Shown: piece after piece, positions 60,160 to 64,000 of the stretch
How the letters are laid out: each line of letters begins with the position of its first letter
Position numbering within the stretch: position 1 is the stretch's first letter
Assembly (NCBI RefSeq): GCF_041199985.1
Contig: NZ_CP165647.1
Coordinates: 1,736,001 to 1,800,000, forward strand
Source: Leptotrichia sp. HSP-536
GTDB lineage: Bacteria; Fusobacteriota; Fusobacteriia; Fusobacteriales; Leptotrichiaceae
Direction: 5' to 3'
Length of the DNA: 64,000 nt
Position numbers and translations under genes: made by a program
The notes under the pieces: generated by a model
The model's input: only the letters and a program-made list of their open reading frames with translations
The model's database searches: none
Told to the model about the DNA's origin: nothing

Positions 60160-61506
60160 GTGGAAAACAACACTATTCAAACACTTATAAATGAAAAAAA
60201 ATATTTTGAAATTAGAAAATATTTAAATGACTTAAATACTATTGAAGTTTCGGAACTGCTAAATCAGTTTGAATCTTCTGAATTAATAATGATTTTTAGG
60301 CTGCTTTCTAAAAATAGGGCGGCAGATGTATTTTCGTATTTGGATACGGAACATCAGGAAATGATTATTAACACGATGACCGATGTGGAAACAAAAAATA
60401 TATTTGATGAGCTTTATTTTGACGATATTGTCGATATTATTGAGGAAATGCCATCAAACGTAGTAAAAAAAATTTTGAAAAATACTGATGCTAAAGATAG
60501 ACATACAATAAATCAGTTATTAAAATATCCTGACAATTCAGCTGGAAGTATTATGACAACTGAATATATGGATTTAAAAAAAGATATGACAGTATCTCAG
60601 GCAATTTCTAAAATTAGAAGTACCGTAGAAAATATGGAGAATGTCTATACTTGTTACGTGATTGATGAAGTTAGAAAACTAGAAGGAGTAATTTCCTTAA
60701 AAGAGCTTATTACAAGTGAAAATGACACTCCTATCCAAAATCTTATGAATAAAAATATAATAAATGTACACGCAAATGATGACCAGGAAAATGTGGCAGA
60801 AATAATAAAAAAATACAATCTTATTGTGCTTCCAGTCACAGATGATGAAAATAGACTTCTAGGAATAATAACTGTTGATGATATAATGGATGTTGTGGAG
60901 CAGGAAGCGACAGAAGATTTTCACAAAATGGCGGGAATTTCACCAGTTGAGGAATCTTACCTTAAAACAAGCGCATTTACTATGGCAAGACAGAGAATCA
61001 GCTGGCTTATTGTGCTTATGATTTCTGCAACTTTTACAGGAAGAATTATAAAAAGTTATGAAGATGTGCTACAATCGGTAGTTATTCTATCTTCATTTAT
61101 CCCAATGCTAATGGACACTGGAGGAAATGCAGGTGCTCAGTCGTCTACAATTGTTGTCCGTGCTTTAGCATTAGGTGAAGTAAATCCAAAAGATGCTTTT
61201 AAAATATTAAAAAAAGAGTTTTCAATTTCACTTATCGTAGCAGTCGTTCTGGCGGCAATTAATTATTTACGGCTTATAATTTTGACAAAAACGCCTTTAA
61301 ATGTTGCTTTGACTGTGTCGGTTACCCTTATTTTTGTAGTTATGATTTCCAAAATAATAGGTGCATTTCTACCTGTTGTTGCAAAAACTTTTAAAATGGA
61401 TCCAGCAATTATGGCAGGGCCTTTAATAACTACAATTTTAGATGCTTTGACACTTACTATTTACTTTAGATTTGCAACTATGTTTTTAAGTAATATGATT
61501 AAGTAA
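60160..61506 (+). CDS. mgtE: magnesium transporter MgtE
   Basis: 448 residues. N-terminal helical MgtE-N domain (about 1-125), paired CBS domains (about 130-250, with PDNSAGSIMTTEYMDL and LLGIITVDDIMDVVEQEATEDFHKMAG), then five membrane helices with PMLMDTGGNAGAQSSTIVVRALALGE and the pore Asp in PLITTILDALTLTIYF. The N and CBS domains sense cytoplasmic Mg2+ and gate the channel. GTG start with AAGGAGATAACA before it. Confidence 0.95.
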   Translation: MENNTIQTLINEKKYFEIRKYLNDLNTIEVSELLNQFESSELIMIFRLLSKNRAADVFSYLDTEHQEMIINTMTDVETKNIFDELYFDDIVDIIEEMPSNVVKKILKNTDAKDRHTINQLLKYPDNSAGSIMTTEYMDLKKDMTVSQAISKIRSTVENMENVYTCYVIDEVRKLEGVISLKELITSENDTPIQNLMNKNIINVHANDDQENVAEIIKKYNLIVLPVTDDENRLLGIITVDDIMDVVEQEATEDFHKMAGISPVEESYLKTSAFTMARQRISWLIVLMISATFTGRIIKSYEDVLQSVVILSSFIPMLMDTGGNAGAQSSTIVVRALALGEVNPKDAFKILKKEFSISLIVAVVLAAINYLRLIILTKTPLNVALTVSVTLIFVVMISKIIGAFLPVVAKTFKMDPAIMAGPLITTILDALTLTIYFRFATMFLSNMIK

Positions 61507-61516
61507 GGAGGGAATA

Positions 61517-62857
61517 ATGAAAGAATTAATCGAAAATCTTTTAAAAGAAAAAAAATATTTTGAAATAAAAAAACAATTAAATGAACTTAATGCAGTCGAA
61601 ATTTCCGATGTATTAAATCAGTTTAAATTTCCTGAAATTGTAATAATGATTTTTAGACTGCTGAAAAAAGACAAAGCGGCGGATGTATTTCCATATCTTG
61701 ATTCAGAACATCAGGAAATGATTATTTACACTTCAACAGATATTGAAACACGGGAAATTTTTGACGAGCTATACTTTGACGATATTGTCGATATTATCGA
61801 GGAAATGCCATCAAATATTGTAAGAAAAATATTAAAAAATACTGACAAAAAAGATAGACATTTAATAAATCAATTGTTAAAATATCCTGATAATTCCGCT
61901 GGAAGTATTATGACAACTGAGTATGTGGATTTGCAAAAAAATATGACGGTGTCAGAAGCTATTGAGGAAATTAGAAAAACTGGAAAAGACAAGAAAAATA
62001 TCTACACTTGCTATGTTACTGGAGAAAATGGAATATTGGAAGGTGTGCTTTCTTTGAAGGAATTAATCGCCAAAAAGGACACTATTCAGGTTGAAGATAT
62101 TATGAAAAAAAATTTTGTAAGTGTTAATACAGACGATGATCAGGAAATTGTAGCAGATCTATTCAAAAAATATGACTTTATTGTAATGCCGGTTGTGGAT
62201 CATGAAAATAGAATTTTAGGGATAATTACTATAGATGACGTGATGGATGTTGTCGATCAGGAAGTTACGGAAGATTTTCATAAAATGGCAGGGATTACTT
62301 CACCTACTGATGATTCCTATTTAAAAATAAATATTTTTACAATGGCAAGGCAAAGAATCGGATGGCTTGCTGTTCTTATGATTTCCGATACAATTTCTGG
62401 AAATATAATTCAAGGCTATGAAAAAGTATTGGCTCAATCTATAATTTTAACGGCTTTTATTCCAATGCTTATGTCAAGTGGAGGAAATGTTGGTTCTCAA
62501 TCATCAACAGTTGTAATCCGTGCTTTGGCACTAGGAGAAATTTCTCCAAAAGATGCTTTCAAAGTTATAAAAAAAGAATTTTTTATTGGAACAATGGTTT
62601 CTGTTATATTGGCAATCTTAAATTTTATAAGATTAATTACTTTGGAAAAAATAGATCCAGTAATAGCTTTTGTTGTTTCACTAACTCTTGTATTTACAAT
62701 AATAATTTCAAAGCTAGTAGGAGCATTACTTCCACTTGGAGCAAAAATCTTGAAAGCTGATCCAGCCGTTATGGCAACACCTTTGATAACAACAATTTCA
62801 GATGCTGTGACACTTATTATTTATTTTAATTTTGCATCAATGTTTTTAAAACTTTAA
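61517..62857 (+). CDS. mgtE: magnesium transporter MgtE, second copy
   Basis: 446 residues, same three-part architecture, clearly a tandem duplicate (for example FDELYFDDIVDIIEEMPSN identical in both). The pore loop differs: PMLMSSGGNVGSQSSTVVIRALALGE, with Ser-Ser in place of Asp-Thr. The pore Asp (TTISDAVTLIIYF) is kept. It starts 10 bases after the first copy with RBS AAGGAGGGAATA, so both are made from one transcript. Confidence 0.95.
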   Translation: MKELIENLLKEKKYFEIKKQLNELNAVEISDVLNQFKFPEIVIMIFRLLKKDKAADVFPYLDSEHQEMIIYTSTDIETREIFDELYFDDIVDIIEEMPSNIVRKILKNTDKKDRHLINQLLKYPDNSAGSIMTTEYVDLQKNMTVSEAIEEIRKTGKDKKNIYTCYVTGENGILEGVLSLKELIAKKDTIQVEDIMKKNFVSVNTDDDQEIVADLFKKYDFIVMPVVDHENRILGIITIDDVMDVVDQEVTEDFHKMAGITSPTDDSYLKINIFTMARQRIGWLAVLMISDTISGNIIQGYEKVLAQSIILTAFIPMLMSSGGNVGSQSSTVVIRALALGEISPKDAFKVIKKEFFIGTMVSVILAILNFIRLITLEKIDPVIAFVVSLTLVFTIIISKLVGALLPLGAKILKADPAVMATPLITTISDAVTLIIYFNFASMFLKL

Positions 62858-62954
62858 TATAATTAATAAAAGCTAAATAAATCTTGAAATTTATCTTAGA
62901 AAGCCATAATTTTTGAATGCAATAAAATAAATGAAAATAAAAAAGATCCATATT

Positions 62955-63005
62955 AATCTCTAAAAAATATAGTTAAAGTTCAACATATCTTTTTAGAGAT
63001 TTTTT
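62955..63005 (+). terminator. terminator of the mgtE operon
   Basis: 12-bp stem AATCTCTAAAAA/TTTTTAGAGATT with a 23-base loop and a T run, about 100 bases after the second mgtE stop. The rest of 62858-63144 shows nothing recognisable. Confidence 0.75.
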
Positions 63006-63144
63006 CATAAATTAAAAACAGCAAAATACACTATAGCTAATAAAAAATATCATAATAAACCAGATGCTCCTGCAATTTCACTCAATCTAAACTGCATCAG
63101 CCTTATTAATTTTATCATTCGTTTTCTCTTAGTTTAAATAAAAT

Positions 63145-63936
63145 TTATTTTTTTTCTTGCATTCTTTTTGCTATTTTTGTAATTGTTTTTCTAGGTAAAA
63201 ATCTTGCTATAAAGACTGTAATTTTATTTAATGTTCCTGGAATTATAATATTTTTCCCTTTTTCAAAATCCCTGTATGTTATTTGGGCTACTTTCTTTGC
63301 AGTCATTATTTTTAATTTGGCAAACATTGTACTTTTTTCCATATTCGGACTTTTTTCAAATTCTGTTGCAGTCGGTCCAGGACATAATGTTCCTATTTTT
63401 ATATTTGAATATGCTACTTCTTCTCTTATCGCTTCAGTAAAAGAGAAAACAAATGCCTTACTCGCATAATATGTCGCCATAATAGGCCCAGGAAAAAACG
63501 AAGCTATGGAAGCTACATTTAAAATTTCCCCTTTATTTTTTTGTAAAAAATCATCTAAATATAATTTTGTCAATTCTACAACTGTTCTTATGTTTAAGTT
63601 AATTAATGAATTATTTTTATACATATCAGCCCACAAAATTTTTGAAAATTCTCCATGTATTCCAATTCCTGCATTATTTATTAGTACATCTACATCAATA
63701 TTATGCTTTTTCACTTCCTGATATAATTCAAAAGAAGCATTTGCCTTTCCCAAATCCTTTTCCAAAATTAACACATTTATTTTACTGTTATTTTTTTCTA
63801 AGATTTCTTTTTTTAATTTTTCTAACCTGTCTTTTCTTCTAGCAACTAATATGAGATTATTATTGTTTTCTGCATAAACTTTTGCCAATTCATACCCTAT
63901 TCCGCTGCTGGCTCCCGTTATCAATACTGTTTTCAT
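63145..63936 (-). CDS. short-chain dehydrogenase/reductase (SDR)
   Basis: 263 residues, classical SDR. Cofactor loop VLITGASSGIGYELA (residues 5-18), VARRKDRLEKLKKEI favouring NADP(H), NNAGIG, catalytic Ser in LNVASIASFFPG and Tyr/Lys in TYYASKAFVFSFTEA. The C-terminal IIIPGTLNKITVFIARFLPRKTITKIAKRMQEKK is typical of the DltE-like/YdfG-like subgroup with a basic hydrophobic tail. Substrate unknown. The window ends 64 bases upstream of its start. Confidence 0.88.
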   Translation of the reverse strand: MKTVLITGASSGIGYELAKVYAENNNNLILVARRKDRLEKLKKEILEKNNSKINVLILEKDLGKANASFELYQEVKKHNIDVDVLINNAGIGIHGEFSKILWADMYKNNSLINLNIRTVVELTKLYLDDFLQKNKGEILNVASIASFFPGPIMATYYASKAFVFSFTEAIREEVAYSNIKIGTLCPGPTATEFEKSPNMEKSTMFAKLKIMTAKKVAQITYRDFEKGKNIIIPGTLNKITVFIARFLPRKTITKIAKRMQEKK

Positions 63937-64000
63937 ATTTTACCTTCTCTTATGTTTTTTATAAAAATAATCTATCATATAACATATTTTTCGTCAATAA

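Overview
The window reads as chromosome of an AT-rich, Gram-negative fermenter of the Fusobacteria, most likely Leptotrichia or a close relative. The reasons are very low GC, a predicted Na+-type F-ATPase c subunit, outer-envelope genes (LPS heptose kinase, lipoproteins, a C-terminal beta-barrel autotransporter) next to Gram-positive-like features (large-type SRP RNA, TTGACA/TATAAT promoters, strong GGAGG ribosome sites). The genus is inferred; no 16S rRNA is present. Nearly all genes up to about 58.6 kb lie on the minus strand, so operons there read from high to low coordinates.

Layout. 1-3547: F0 part of the ATP synthase operon (atpB-atpE-atpF-atpH), interrupted between atpE and atpF by a gene for an exported protein with three near-identical 51-54-residue repeats. 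3768-6871: a secreted GH10-like glycosidase, then thiD-thiE behind a TPP riboswitch and terminator. 6961-13331: arginine operon argC-argJ-argB-argD-x-argF behind a leader that encodes an Arg-rich 13-residue peptide and a terminator/antiterminator; argJ is split by a frameshift. 13414-24078: type IV pilus/type II secretion-like operon (pilin, prepilin peptidase, minor prepilins, GspL/PilN-like and PilO-like proteins, secretin, PilC/GspF) with a heptose kinase, a ROK sugar kinase, an O-methyltransferase and a nuclease-fold protein. 24337-27920: fabD/fabH/rpmF. 28012-30621: a DUF389 membrane protein and a GNAT-CDF fusion. 30681-30987: SRP RNA with its promoter. 31017-32103: a decayed insertion sequence.

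32172-46400: OmpA-like protein, two DUF1439-like proteins, uvrA, uvrC, rapZ, a nucleoside ABC transporter and small secreted proteins. 46466-53211: a six-gene sugar or sugar-acid catabolic operon (yiaL, beta-propeller, 2-hydroxyacid dehydrogenase, GatC-like EIIC, amidohydrolase, lyxK-like kinase). 53464-54665: adhP behind a promoter with a perfect Rex-type palindrome, with no normal start codon. 54711-58558: acetyltransferase, secreted protein and an autotransporter whose subtilisin-like domain has lost most catalytic residues. 58748-59891: an intact copy of the same insertion sequence, flanked by a 28-bp direct repeat. 60160-62857: tandem mgtE Mg2+ transporters. 63145-63936: a short-chain dehydrogenase.

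The most interesting items are the arginine leader/attenuator, the insertion sequence family with 25-28-bp target duplications and a hairpin over its transposase start, the repeat protein inside the atp operon, the AUA start of adhP under a Rex box, the uncharacterised yiaL-lyxK operon, and a 108-bp structured repeat present twice. No tRNA, rRNA, CRISPR array or prophage was seen.
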